From an uncultured Cellulophaga sp. (lineage in GTDB: Bacteria > Bacteroidota > Bacteroidia > Flavobacteriales > Flavobacteriaceae), in NCBI GenBank assembly GCA_947492955.1, contig CANLOV010000005.1:1-64000 (forward strand): a stretch of DNA of 64,000 nt, given 5' to 3'. Made by a program: the position numbers and the translations under genes. The notes below the pieces were generated by a model. The model did no database searches, was not told the origin of the DNA, and saw nothing but the letters and a program-made list of their open reading frames with translations. Below, piece after piece: positions 10,088 to 18,862 of this stretch. Within the stretch, counting starts at the first letter, position 1. Each line of letters opens with the position of its first letter.

Positions 10088-11773
10088 ATGAACGAAACAC
10101 CCAAATCCCTTAATTTTATTGAACATATAATAGAGGAAGATTTAGCCAAAGGCTTTCCTAAAAGCAACTTACGTTTTAGGTTTCCACCAGAACCAAATGG
10201 CTACTTACATATTGGCCATGCAAGCTCTATATGTCTTAATTTTGGTTTAGGGCTAACTTATAGTGCGCCTGTTAACCTAAGGTTCGATGATACCAACCCT
10301 GCCAAAGAAGAGCAAGAGTATGTAGATGCCATTAAGAAAGATGTATCATGGCTTGGTTTTAAATGGGATGCAGAGTGCTATGCCTCTGATTATTTTCAAC
10401 AATTATACGATTGGGCTATCCTTTTAATAAAGGAAGGGAAAGCCTATGTAGATAACCAATCTTCTGAAGAAATGGCAATCCAAAAAGGAACGCCCACAGA
10501 ACCTGGTACAGATAGCCCTAACAGAAATCGTTCTATAGAAGAAAATCTATCGCTATTTGAGCAAATGAAGAATGGCGAATTTAAAGAAGGTACGCATGTT
10601 TTAAGAGCTAAAATAGATATGAGTTCTTCTAATATGTTAATGAGAGACCCTATTATATATCGTATACTACACAAGGCTCACCATAGAACAAATACCGATT
10701 GGTGTATTTACCCTATGTACGACTGGACACACGGTGAGAGCGATTATTTAGAGCAAGTATCACACTCCTTTTGTACACTAGAATTTGCTATGCACAGAGA
10801 GCTATACGATTGGTTTTTAGATCAGGTTATAGATATTACTAAAGTGCGTCCAAAGCAAAGAGAATTTGCCAGAAGAAATTTTAGCCATACTGTAGTTAGT
10901 AAGCGTAAATTATTACAATTAGTAGAGCAAGGTGTTGTTACAGGTTGGGATGATCCTCGAATGCCAACTATCTCAGGATTAAGAAGAAAGGGGTATACCG
11001 CTCGGTCTATTCGTAATTTTGTAGATACTATTGGTATTGCTAAACGAGAAAATGTAGTAGATGTTTCTTTATTAGATTTTTGTATACGAGAAGACCTAAA
11101 TAAAATTGCACCACGTGTAATGGGAGTTTTAGATCCTGTTAAAGTAGTAATTACAAATTACCCTGAAGGTGAAGAAGAATGGTTAGATGCAGAAAATAAT
11201 CCTGAAGATGAAACAGCAGGAAGTAGAAAAGTACCTTTTTCTAAAGAAATATATATAGAGAGAGAAGACTTTAGAGAAGAAGCAAATAAAAAATTCTTCC
11301 GTTTAAAACTAGGGAAAGAAGTTCGTTTAAAGAACGCCTATATTATTAAAGCTCAGAGCTGTACAAAAGATACCGATGGGAATATTACTGAAATACAATG
11401 TACATACGACCCTAAAAGTAAAAGTGGTAGTGGTACCGAAGAAAGTTTACGTAAAGTAAAAGGAACTTTACATTGGGTATCTATAAAACATGCTGTTAAG
11501 GCTGAAGTTCGTTTGTATGATCGTTTATTTACAGATGAAACACCAGATGCTCACAAGGATAAAGATTTTATGGAATTTGTAAATCCAGATTCTTTAAAAA
11601 TAATTACAGGTTTTGTGGAGCCTAGTTTAGCAGAAGCAAAAATTGGTGCTAATTTTCAGTTTCAACGTATCGGTTATTTTAATGTTGATTTAGATAGTAC
11701 GCCAGAAAAATTAGTTTTTAATAAAACAGTTGGCCTTAGAGATTCTTGGGCAAAAATTGCACAGAAAAACTAA
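10088..11773 (+). CDS. glnS: Glutaminyl-tRNA synthetase
   Basis: A 561-residue class I aminoacyl-tRNA synthetase that charges tRNA-Gln with glutamine in the cytoplasm. The HIGH signature lies at residues 41-44 within PPEPNGYLHIGHAS. The KMSKS equivalent VVSKRKLL is near residue 270. RFDDTNPAKEEQEYV and the C-terminal beta-barrel anticodon domain (EAKIGANFQFQRIGYF) distinguish GlnRS from GluRS. The length is normal for the family. The cell also has a discriminating-type gltX at 18863-20368. It stands alone, divergent from the adhesin gene and ended by the hairpin at 11848. Confidence 0.97.
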   Translation: MNETPKSLNFIEHIIEEDLAKGFPKSNLRFRFPPEPNGYLHIGHASSICLNFGLGLTYSAPVNLRFDDTNPAKEEQEYVDAIKKDVSWLGFKWDAECYASDYFQQLYDWAILLIKEGKAYVDNQSSEEMAIQKGTPTEPGTDSPNRNRSIEENLSLFEQMKNGEFKEGTHVLRAKIDMSSSNMLMRDPIIYRILHKAHHRTNTDWCIYPMYDWTHGESDYLEQVSHSFCTLEFAMHRELYDWFLDQVIDITKVRPKQREFARRNFSHTVVSKRKLLQLVEQGVVTGWDDPRMPTISGLRRKGYTARSIRNFVDTIGIAKRENVVDVSLLDFCIREDLNKIAPRVMGVLDPVKVVITNYPEGEEEWLDAENNPEDETAGSRKVPFSKEIYIEREDFREEANKKFFRLKLGKEVRLKNAYIIKAQSCTKDTDGNITEIQCTYDPKSKSGSGTEESLRKVKGTLHWVSIKHAVKAEVRLYDRLFTDETPDAHKDKDFMEFVNPDSLKIITGFVEPSLAEAKIGANFQFQRIGYFNVDLDSTPEKLVFNKTVGLRDSWAKIAQKN

Positions 11774-11847
11774 ATAGATTTTACTTATCACATAAAAAAT
11801 ACCAATTGATATTTTTTATAAAAACCGCATAATTTTAAAGCCTTTTA

Positions 11848-11882
11848 AAAGGGAATCATAATTAAAGAATATGATTCCCTTT
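11848..11882. terminator. Bidirectional terminator between glnS and the MocR gene
   Basis: Inverted repeat AAAGGGAATCAT / ATGATTCCCTTT with an 11-base AT-rich loop lies between two convergent genes. T-rich tracts flank both sides. Confidence 0.8.
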
Positions 11883-11901
11883 CTTATTTTTTATTTAGCT
11901 A

Positions 11902-13395
11902 CTATAGCGCTTTAAAATTAGTTTTTGCTTTTTCTAGTGTAATTTTTAGTCTTTTTACCAGCTTTAACATTTCATCTTTGTTATAAGTAGCAAAACCCAT
12001 TCGTATACAATTATGTTTTGCATTTATAGCATCATACCATTTCCAATCTGGTACTACTAATTTTTCTTGCAATGCAATAGTTCTAATTTCTTCCCAATTA
12101 TATTTTTTATCTAAACAAACCCAAACTGCCATTCCGCCTTGTGGTATATTAAATGTAAAATATTCTCCTAATTCATCTTTCAGTAATTTACAGAACAAAT
12201 TTCTACGCTCTTTATATATTTTTAGCATTTTATTTATATGCCTATCCAAATCTCCATTTTTAATAAACTTAGAAAACGTTAATTCTAATAAAGCATCTCC
12301 TTGCCGATCTATATAGCCTCTTAATTTTGCTGCTTCATCTACAAACTCTTTTGCTGCAATTAAATAGCCTACCCTATACACTGGAGCTACTGTTTTACAA
12401 ACCGACCCAATATATATTACATTACCATTAATATCATGACTAGCCAAAGGCAATATAGGCGCATAGTTGTAATGAAAATCGTAATCGTAGTCGTCTTCTA
12501 TAACAGCAAAACTATATTCTTGAGCTAGGTTTAATAAATGTAACCTTCTTTCTGCCGATAAGGTAAATGTTGTGGGATGGTGATGATGTGGTGTTACATA
12601 AACCGCTTTTATTGTATGCTTTTTACAGATTTTTTCTAAATCGTTAGTATCTATTCCTTTATCATCTACCTTAATTCGTATAATTTGTGCTTCATTTAAT
12701 TTAAATGTACTATCCGCAGATATATAGTTGGTACTTCCTACTGCTATCTTATCTTTAGTTTTAAGCAATAATGCAGCGGCTAAGTATATGCCCATTTGAC
12801 TACCCCGAGTTATTAAAATATTATCTACAGTTATATTTAAGCCTCTAGTGTTATTTAAATAGTTTACTAACGTAGTTCTTAAATCGTTATGACCATAGGT
12901 TGATGTATAGCTTATAAAAGAAAGCGTGTGTTTTTTATGAGAAATATTTCTATAAATAAGTGCTAAATCTTTTAATGGGGTTAATCTTACATCTGAAATA
13001 CCATCATTTAAATACAAATAGTTTTGATCTAAAACGGTTCCTTTTTCTCTTAAGCATTCATTTTTATAATAGGTAAAGCCCGTTTTCTTTTTATCAATAG
13101 TATTATTTACATCCAAATAATTTTTTTGCTGTAATACAGGGATCTCGGCATTAACAAAAGTTCCTTTTTTTGGCACCGTAATTATCCAACCTTGCATAAG
13201 CAACTCATCATAAGCTGCTATTACAGTTTTTCTGTGTATTTCTAGTGTCTCCGCTAAACTTCTGCTACTAGGTAATATGGCTTTAGGCTTTAAAACATTA
13301 GTTTTTATAAGTGTAATTAATTGGTTTGAAAGCTGAATATATACCGATTGTTTTTTTGTCTTGTCTAATTGTATTATTGATTTATACGGAATCAT
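11902..13395 (-). CDS. MocR/PdxR-type transcriptional regulator (GntR HTH plus aminotransferase fold)
   Basis: A 497-residue fusion. Residues about 10-75 form a GntR winged helix (SVYIQLSNQLITLIK, ILPSSRSLAETLEIHRKTVIAAYDEL). From about residue 120 there is a class I aminotransferase-like domain that binds PLP. The Schiff-base lysine is in GSVCKTVAPVYRVGYL near residue 330, and VIEDDYDYDFHY carries the cofactor-contacting aspartate. MocR proteins often sense PLP or an amino compound and commonly regulate the divergent gene. Here that would be the GNAT/DUF1272/FMN-binding set starting at 13486. The actual effector is unknown. PdxR, the regulator of vitamin B6 synthesis, is one member of this group, but no PLP synthase gene is adjacent. 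Confidence 0.9.
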   Translation of the reverse strand: MIPYKSIIQLDKTKKQSVYIQLSNQLITLIKTNVLKPKAILPSSRSLAETLEIHRKTVIAAYDELLMQGWIITVPKKGTFVNAEIPVLQQKNYLDVNNTIDKKKTGFTYYKNECLREKGTVLDQNYLYLNDGISDVRLTPLKDLALIYRNISHKKHTLSFISYTSTYGHNDLRTTLVNYLNNTRGLNITVDNILITRGSQMGIYLAAALLLKTKDKIAVGSTNYISADSTFKLNEAQIIRIKVDDKGIDTNDLEKICKKHTIKAVYVTPHHHHPTTFTLSAERRLHLLNLAQEYSFAVIEDDYDYDFHYNYAPILPLASHDINGNVIYIGSVCKTVAPVYRVGYLIAAKEFVDEAAKLRGYIDRQGDALLELTFSKFIKNGDLDRHINKMLKIYKERRNLFCKLLKDELGEYFTFNIPQGGMAVWVCLDKKYNWEEIRTIALQEKLVVPDWKWYDAINAKHNCIRMGFATYNKDEMLKLVKRLKITLEKAKTNFKAL

Positions 13396-13485
13396 CTGGA
13401 CTATTTATAAAATAAAAACTGGATTATTATTGTAGTCCAACAAGATACTATTTTTGCTTTAAGATTAATACAAATATTTTTAAAA

Positions 13486-14019
13486 GTGGAAACACAAACC
13501 ATAACTGTTAGAAGAGCAACTGAAGAAGATGCTCCTATCATTGCGCTACTAGGTAGAATTACCTTTACCGAAACTTTTAATCATCTTTTTAAGGATAAAA
13601 ATGATTTGCTGGCTTATTATGATAGAACGTTTACCGTTGCAAAAATTAAAGAAGGGTTAGCTAAAGAAACTAATCTTTTTTGGCTTGCTTTTGCAAATGG
13701 TATCCCTGTGGGTTATGCTAAACTTAAATTAAATTCTAATTCAGAATTTATTAGCGCCAATAAAATATGTCAGCTACAAAAAATATATGTGCTACAAGAT
13801 TATATAGCAACTGGTATAGGAAGAAAATTAAAAGATGAACTCATTGCTATGGCAAAAGAACTTGCTTTTGAAACTATTTGGCTTACTACCTTAAAATATA
13901 ATAATGAAAGAGCTATTACTTTTTATACCAAAAATAAATTTAAAACAAATGGTATTACCAACTACCAGATAGGAAAACTAAAATCAGAATTACTTGTAAT
14001 GTCTGCAAGTTTAACTTAA
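13486..14019 (+). CDS. GNAT-family N-acetyltransferase
   Basis: A 177-residue protein read from a GTG start (GTG GAA ACA). The acetyl-CoA-binding region is visible: LQKIYVLQDYIATGIGRKLKDEL contains the Q/RxxGxG/A-type loop near residues 100-120, and NNERAITFYTKNKF is the usual late motif. The substrate is unknown. It is first in a plus-strand set with two further genes 11 bp and 3 bp apart, divergent from the MocR regulator and probably controlled by it. Confidence 0.85.
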   Translation: METQTITVRRATEEDAPIIALLGRITFTETFNHLFKDKNDLLAYYDRTFTVAKIKEGLAKETNLFWLAFANGIPVGYAKLKLNSNSEFISANKICQLQKIYVLQDYIATGIGRKLKDELIAMAKELAFETIWLTTLKYNNERAITFYTKNKFKTNGITNYQIGKLKSELLVMSASLT

Positions 14020-14030
14020 AAAACAATAAA

Positions 14031-14321
14031 ATGTTAGCTATTAAACCCAATTGTGAAAATTGTAATAAGGAATTAAAACCAGATAGTACAGAAGCCATGA
14101 TTTGTTCTTATGAATGTACTTTTTGCAGCAGTTGTGTAGAAAGTATATTGCATAATGTTTGCCCCAATTGTGGTGGAGGTTTAGAAAAACGACCAGTACG
14201 TCCCAAAAATGAGCTAATAAATAACCCAGCAAGTAAAAAAGTTATATACAAGCCCATAGATTTAAGTGCTTTTAAGCTTTTAAAAGATAAGTTTAAGAAT
14301 ATAGAACCTCATAAACGATAA
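14031..14321 (+). CDS. DUF1272 small zinc-ribbon protein
   Basis: A 96-residue protein with four cysteine pairs or knuckles in its first 50 residues: CENC, ICSYECTFCSSC and CPNCGGG. These are a good match to the DUF1272 family, a presumed zinc-binding protein of unknown function. The tail is Lys-rich and the rest has no recognisable domain. It sits between the GNAT and FMN-binding genes with almost no spacing, so all three are probably co-transcribed. Confidence 0.8.
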   Translation: MLAIKPNCENCNKELKPDSTEAMICSYECTFCSSCVESILHNVCPNCGGGLEKRPVRPKNELINNPASKKVIYKPIDLSAFKLLKDKFKNIEPHKR

Positions 14322-14324
14322 ACT

Positions 14325-14984
14325 ATGTCAGAATATAAAATAACGGCCTTAAATAAAGTAAAAAGAGGCCCTAATAGAGCCCACTATGATAAAGAAACGG
14401 TATATAAAATATTAGATGCCGGTTTTATTGCTTATGTAGCCTATGTTTATGAAGGAAAAGCAATAACAATACCCATGGCTTATGCTAGAATTAACGATAA
14501 AGTTTATATACATGGCTCTTTAAAAAATAGAATGTTATTAGCTTTATTAGCTGCTAAGGAAGCAAGTATTACAATTATGCATTTAGATGGTTTAGTTTTA
14601 GCTCGTTCTGCTTTTCATCATTCTGTAAATTATAGATCTGCCACTTTATTTGGTGCTGTAAAAAAGATAGACGGTATAGAAGAAAAAGACAACATTTTAA
14701 AAGCTATTGTAGATCAAATGATTCCTAACCGCTGGGATACGCTTAGAACAATGACCGAAAAAGAACGCAATGCAACTTTAGTAGTAGAATTAACTATTGA
14801 AACAGCATCTGCAAAAGTTAGAGCTGAAGGTGCCTTAGACGAAAAACCTGATGAGGATCTACCCATATGGGCAGGTATAGTTCCTATAAAGCAAATTGCT
14901 TTAGCTCCTATAACTAATAAAGAAATAGGGGAAAACATAGAAATACCTAGTCATGTTTTGGACTATTGTAAAAAGAACAAATAG
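14325..14984 (+). CDS. Pyridoxamine 5'-phosphate oxidase family (FMN-binding) protein
   Basis: A 219-residue cytoplasmic protein of the split-barrel flavin-binding family, which includes NimA-like reductases. RGPNRAHYDKETVYKIL, AITIPMAYARINDKVYIHGS and the NRMLLALL stretch are the expected N-terminal barrel strands. HHSVNYRSATLFGAV follows near residue 105. Members bind FMN and are often annotated as putative detoxifying oxidoreductases. Its nearness to a PLP-binding MocR regulator is suggestive, but this is not the biosynthetic PdxH. It is last in the three-gene set and followed by a terminator. Confidence 0.85.
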   Translation: MSEYKITALNKVKRGPNRAHYDKETVYKILDAGFIAYVAYVYEGKAITIPMAYARINDKVYIHGSLKNRMLLALLAAKEASITIMHLDGLVLARSAFHHSVNYRSATLFGAVKKIDGIEEKDNILKAIVDQMIPNRWDTLRTMTEKERNATLVVELTIETASAKVRAEGALDEKPDEDLPIWAGIVPIKQIALAPITNKEIGENIEIPSHVLDYCKKNK

Positions 14985-15038
14985 AAAAGTTAATTAGTCA
15001 GACTTTTAGGTGTATTACATGAGATAATTTAAAAACAA

Positions 15039-15074
15039 AAAACCCTATAAAGCACAGTGTTTTATAGGGTTTTA
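15039..15074. terminator. Bidirectional terminator
   Basis: Inverted repeat AAAACCCTATAAA / TTTATAGGGTTTT around a short GCACAGTG loop lies between two convergent genes. Confidence 0.85.
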
Positions 15075-15093
15075 ATTTTATACCAATTAGTTT

Positions 15094-16026
15094 TTATTCT
15101 TTGTCTATTTTTTTATTGTTTGTTTTCTTCATTTCTTCTCCTATCATATTACTTGCTGTAAACGATGCTACCATACTGTTTAGCATATCGCTACCAGCTT
15201 GTGGTGAGTTAGGTAAAAGAATTAAGTTAGAGTTTGTTTCCTCTCCTATAGATTGTAAGGTATCATAATGTTGTGTTACCACAATAAGAGCCGATGCTTC
15301 TTGAGAATTTATCCCTACTTTATTTAAAACCTCTACAGACTCTTCTAAACCACGAGCAATTTCTCTTCTTTGGTCTGCAATACCCTGTCCTTGTAAACGC
15401 TTGCTTTCTGCTTCTGCCTTTGCTTTTTCTACAATAAGTATACGAGCAGCATCTCCTTCAAATTGCGCAGCAATTTTTTCTCTTTCAGAGGCATTAATTC
15501 TGTTCATTGCTTCTTTTACCTGTGCATCTGGATCAATATCTGTTACTAATGTTTTTATAATATCAAAACCATAGTTGATCATTGCATCTTGTAATTCTGC
15601 TTTTACAGCAATGGCAATATCATCTTTCTTAACAAATACATCATCTAATTTCATTTTAGGTACCTCTGCACGTACTACATCAAAAACATAAGATGTTATT
15701 TGATCATGCGGATATTCTAATTTATAAAAAGCATCGTACACTTTATCTTTTATAACTACATACTGCACCGATACTTTTAGTTTGGTAAATACATCATCTA
15801 AAGTTTTTGTTTCTACAATTACATCTAATTGCTGAATTTTTAAACTTAAACGCCCAGCAATACGTTGTACAAATGGTATTTTAAATTGTATACCAGATTG
15901 TCTTATACTACTGAATTTACCAAAGGTTTCTATAATAACTGCCGTTTGTTGTTTTACAATAAATATTCCTGAAAAAATAACTGCCAGTACAAATATTGCT
16001 ATAGGTATTAAATAAAATTCTCCCAT
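15094..16026 (-). CDS. SPFH/band 7 membrane-scaffold protein
   Basis: A 310-residue stomatin/prohibitin-like protein. An N-terminal membrane helix (residues about 5-24, FYLIPIAIFVLAVIFSGIFIV) is followed by the SPFH domain (TFGKFSSIRQSGIQFKIPFVQ, VVRAEVPKMKLDDVF). A helical region rich in Ala/Glu/Lys (EREKIAAQFEGDAARILIVE) mediates oligomer formation. Close relatives include plant hypersensitive-induced-response proteins and bacterial slipins. These usually form membrane microdomain scaffolds or modulate proteases. It appears to be a single gene ended by its own hairpin. Confidence 0.9.
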   Translation of the reverse strand: MGEFYLIPIAIFVLAVIFSGIFIVKQQTAVIIETFGKFSSIRQSGIQFKIPFVQRIAGRLSLKIQQLDVIVETKTLDDVFTKLKVSVQYVVIKDKVYDAFYKLEYPHDQITSYVFDVVRAEVPKMKLDDVFVKKDDIAIAVKAELQDAMINYGFDIIKTLVTDIDPDAQVKEAMNRINASEREKIAAQFEGDAARILIVEKAKAEAESKRLQGQGIADQRREIARGLEESVEVLNKVGINSQEASALIVVTQHYDTLQSIGEETNSNLILLPNSPQAGSDMLNSMVASFTASNMIGEEMKKTNNKKIDKE

Positions 16027-16143
16027 GTTTCTTGTTTTTTAGTTAAGGTTATGAATTTACAAAAGTTACACTAATATGTAGTTAATTATTCACTTTTGTT
16101 ACAAGCTAAACTTATATTTAAGTTATTTAGTATAAAAACTAAT

Positions 16144-17187
16144 TTATTTCCTATAAGAAGATGGTGTTATTCCTTCGTGTTTTTTAAAGGCACTATTAAA
16201 CGATGATAAACTACTAAAACCTACATCAAAAGCAATGGAAGATATGGTATAATTTTTATTGTTTTCATCTACAAGTTTCTTTTTGGCTTCTTGAATTCTA
16301 TGGTAATTTATATAATCATTAAAATTCTGTTTCATGTATTGATTAATTACTTCTGATGTTTTTTGCGTACTTTTTCCTAACAACTTACTTAAACCAGAAA
16401 GAGATACATCTGGTTCTAGATACCATTTATCTTTAACTACTATATTAGATATTTTTTTAAATAATAATACATCATCATTCTCTTTAAATACTTCACCATC
16501 AATATCTGTAATCTTTAATTGAAAAGCTTTATAACTTAAAAAATAAATTACTAAAGAATACATAATTGGTCCTATAACATAAGGCACTTTTTCTTCGATA
16601 ATATTTAAAACGTATGATACCCAAATTATAATTAAACCCATAATAAATAAATACAACCACTTAAATATAGCTTTCTGAAATTTTGTTTGTACACTAGTTT
16701 TATATTCTTTTTTTACTTTCTGTAGCGATTTCCAACCTATGAAAATATAAAAAGCAAAATGTATATATATGAATATTAAAATACTACCAAATACAATGAC
16801 TGAAAAGTTGTTATTTATATTAAACCAGGTTTCTTTTACAAAAAAACTCATGCTAAAAAATATAACAAACGGTATTAACTCAATAAAATAAGACCTTGGC
16901 ATCTTAAAATTGGCTGTGGTTAAAGCCAAAACATACCATCTTATTAAAGGACCTATAGAAAGTAAAAAAGATAAACCTGCAAAAATAAATATAGGTTCTA
17001 AATTATTTCCAAAATTTAGCAATACCGATTTCCCAATTCTAAATGCCATAAAAATGAGAATTAAGCCCAGCAATAGATTTGTTAATGTTTTTTTCTTCTT
17101 AAAAAAACACAAATAAACAGCAAATACTAAACCATGTAAAAGTCCAGCGCTGCTTATAATTATAAGTAGTATTTCTGAAAAGCGCAA
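16144..17187 (-). CDS. AraC-family regulator with seven-helix membrane N-terminus
   Basis: A 347-residue protein. Residues about 1-225 hold roughly seven hydrophobic helices (for example GLVFAVYLCFF, IGPIMYSLVIYFLSYKAF), like the membrane sensors common in Bacteroidota. Residues about 250-347 form the AraC DNA-binding domain with two HTHs (LSGLSKLLGKSTQKTSEVINQ and ISSIAFDVGFSSLSSFNSAFKKHEG, ending SSYRK). It likely senses an unknown signal in the membrane and controls transcription directly. It starts 23 bp after the DJ-1/PfpI gene and is probably in one operon with it. Confidence 0.9.
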   Translation of the reverse strand: MRFSEILLIIISSAGLLHGLVFAVYLCFFKKKKTLTNLLLGLILIFMAFRIGKSVLLNFGNNLEPIFIFAGLSFLLSIGPLIRWYVLALTTANFKMPRSYFIELIPFVIFFSMSFFVKETWFNINNNFSVIVFGSILIFIYIHFAFYIFIGWKSLQKVKKEYKTSVQTKFQKAIFKWLYLFIMGLIIIWVSYVLNIIEEKVPYVIGPIMYSLVIYFLSYKAFQLKITDIDGEVFKENDDVLLFKKISNIVVKDKWYLEPDVSLSGLSKLLGKSTQKTSEVINQYMKQNFNDYINYHRIQEAKKKLVDENNKNYTISSIAFDVGFSSLSSFNSAFKKHEGITPSSYRK

Positions 17188-17210
17188 TAGAAAATTTTTC
17201 TCAAATGTAA

Positions 17211-18317
17211 TTATATTTTTGTTGTAGCTATATCATACTTCTTTGCATAAGAAGTTATCTTTAATATATCTAAAAACTGCCCAATGTTTCCTTGCATAAC
17301 AGCTACAATACTATGTTTTGCTATTAAAGCTCTATCTATATATTTCTTTTCTTTTTTTGCAATCCTTTTAATTGTTTCTTTTGCTTTTTGCAATCCTTTG
17401 TTATGATAAACAGATAATATTTCTACCGCATTTTCTTCTGCCGTAATCGCCCTTTGTTTTGGTGTATACCCCAATTGTTTAACCATAGTTTCTGCTAGAG
17501 TCCAAACAGACCATGGATTTTGACCTGTAATTAAATTACTATCATGACTAATTTTTTCTAAATACATTGCGCCTTCATTAAATTTAGCGCCTTTTGATAC
17601 CAATTTATCTTCTAAAAGAAAAGGAAATACAGTTTCTGCCTCTGGTATAAATAGCAATTCTTCTTCATTGGTAAAACTGCTTATTTTTTTATTCTCTACC
17701 AGCGAACGTCCATTATCTAAACTTACATTCACCAACGCAGCTGGCCCATGACAAACAGCGCCGATAACCTTATTAGATTGATAATAGTTGCGAACAATAG
17801 TTTGGATATGTTCATTATCAGGAAAATCGAACATGGCTCCTTTTCCCCCAACAAAATAAACTGCTACATAATCTTCCTCTTTAATCTCTTTTAATTCAAT
17901 TGTGTTATTTGTTTTATGCTGGGCAATGGAATCATTTAAAAAAGCATAATCAAAAGCTCCCATATCTTCCCAATCTATAACTACCGGTGGTTTTCCTCCT
18001 TTTGGACTCGCAATATCTACATTAAAACCATTAGCCATAAACACATAATATGCACGTGCTAATTCTGTTAACTCATAACCTGTACTTTTACCCTCATATC
18101 CCATAGTATTAGTACTTGTTACTATAGCTAATATTTTGCCTTTAGCTGGTATTCTATTTTCTGATAAATAAGGCAAATCTTTTATTGTAACGGTTGTTAA
18201 TTTAGTGTCTTTGGAAGGAATTAAGCTCATAAACCAAAATCCGAATGAAACAACTATAACAATTAAAGCAACTAATGAAATTCCTATCCATTTAAGGGTT
18301 TTATATTTTTTAAACAT
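17211..18317 (-). CDS. Membrane-anchored DJ-1/PfpI (type 1 glutamine amidotransferase-like) protein
   Basis: A 368-residue protein with an N-terminal membrane anchor (residues about 10-31, WIGISLVALIVIVVSFGFWFM). It carries a DJ-1/PfpI fold from about 60 to 260. The nucleophile elbow is VIGAVCHGPAALVNV with the cysteine followed by histidine, and AVYFVGGKGAMFDFPDN supplies the oxyanion region. Such proteins include chaperones, glyoxalases and proteases, and the reaction here is unknown. The extra C-terminal helical 100 residues are unusual for the family. It is transcribed first in a pair with the AraC-type regulator. Confidence 0.85.
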   Translation of the reverse strand: MFKKYKTLKWIGISLVALIVIVVSFGFWFMSLIPSKDTKLTTVTIKDLPYLSENRIPAKGKILAIVTSTNTMGYEGKSTGYELTELARAYYVFMANGFNVDIASPKGGKPPVVIDWEDMGAFDYAFLNDSIAQHKTNNTIELKEIKEEDYVAVYFVGGKGAMFDFPDNEHIQTIVRNYYQSNKVIGAVCHGPAALVNVSLDNGRSLVENKKISSFTNEEELLFIPEAETVFPFLLEDKLVSKGAKFNEGAMYLEKISHDSNLITGQNPWSVWTLAETMVKQLGYTPKQRAITAEENAVEILSVYHNKGLQKAKETIKRIAKKEKKYIDRALIAKHSIVAVMQGNIGQFLDILKITSYAKKYDIATTKI

Positions 18318-18455
18318 ACTCTTGTATTTACAATTAGTCTGCTAAATACATGAAAGGATATGATAAAAGCTGTTGAAATGATAATTCCGTCAGTATAAAA
18401 TTATATCTAGAGATTATAATATGCTTTTTAAATACTTTAGTAGAAAAATTATGCA

Positions 18456-18794
18456 ATGATAAACTACCACAACAAACGCTTTCGCGTGCTAAAAAATAGT
18501 CCTAACGGAGAAACATCTACCACAACCATTTTTACATACCAGCAAAAGGATACTATTTTAAGTTGCACATATAGTGATGATGCTATTAAAACAGGGCATT
18601 TATTAGGAATTGTAAATGAGCAAGGAATTATAAATATGAGCTACCACCAAATTAATAATAAGGGAGAACTTGTTTATGGTACTTGTACTTCTACGCCAGA
18701 AATACTAGCCAATGGTAAAATTAGATTGTATGAGTCTTGGCAATGGACTTCTGGAGATAGATCTAAAGGAACATCTGTATTAGAAGAATTATAA
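18456..18794 (+). CDS. Small conserved protein often labelled 'n-acetylglutamate synthase'
   Basis: A 112-residue protein with alternating polar strands (FRVLKNSPNGETSTTTIFTYQQ, GELVYGTCTSTPEILANGKIRLYESW). It looks like a small beta-sandwich or lipocalin-like barrel. Homologues in Flavobacteria carry the name n-acetylglutamate synthase, but there is no GNAT or amino-acid kinase motif, so I treat that label as doubtful. An ATG 5 bp upstream is followed at once by a stop, so 18456 is the only workable start. It lies alone between gltX and the DJ-1 gene. Confidence 0.6.
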   Translation: MINYHNKRFRVLKNSPNGETSTTTIFTYQQKDTILSCTYSDDAIKTGHLLGIVNEQGIINMSYHQINNKGELVYGTCTSTPEILANGKIRLYESWQWTSGDRSKGTSVLEEL

Positions 18795-18862
18795 ACTTGC
18801 TATACTAAGCAACTTAAATTAGCAATGCGCAAAAAATGACATTGCAATTATTTTATAAAAAC

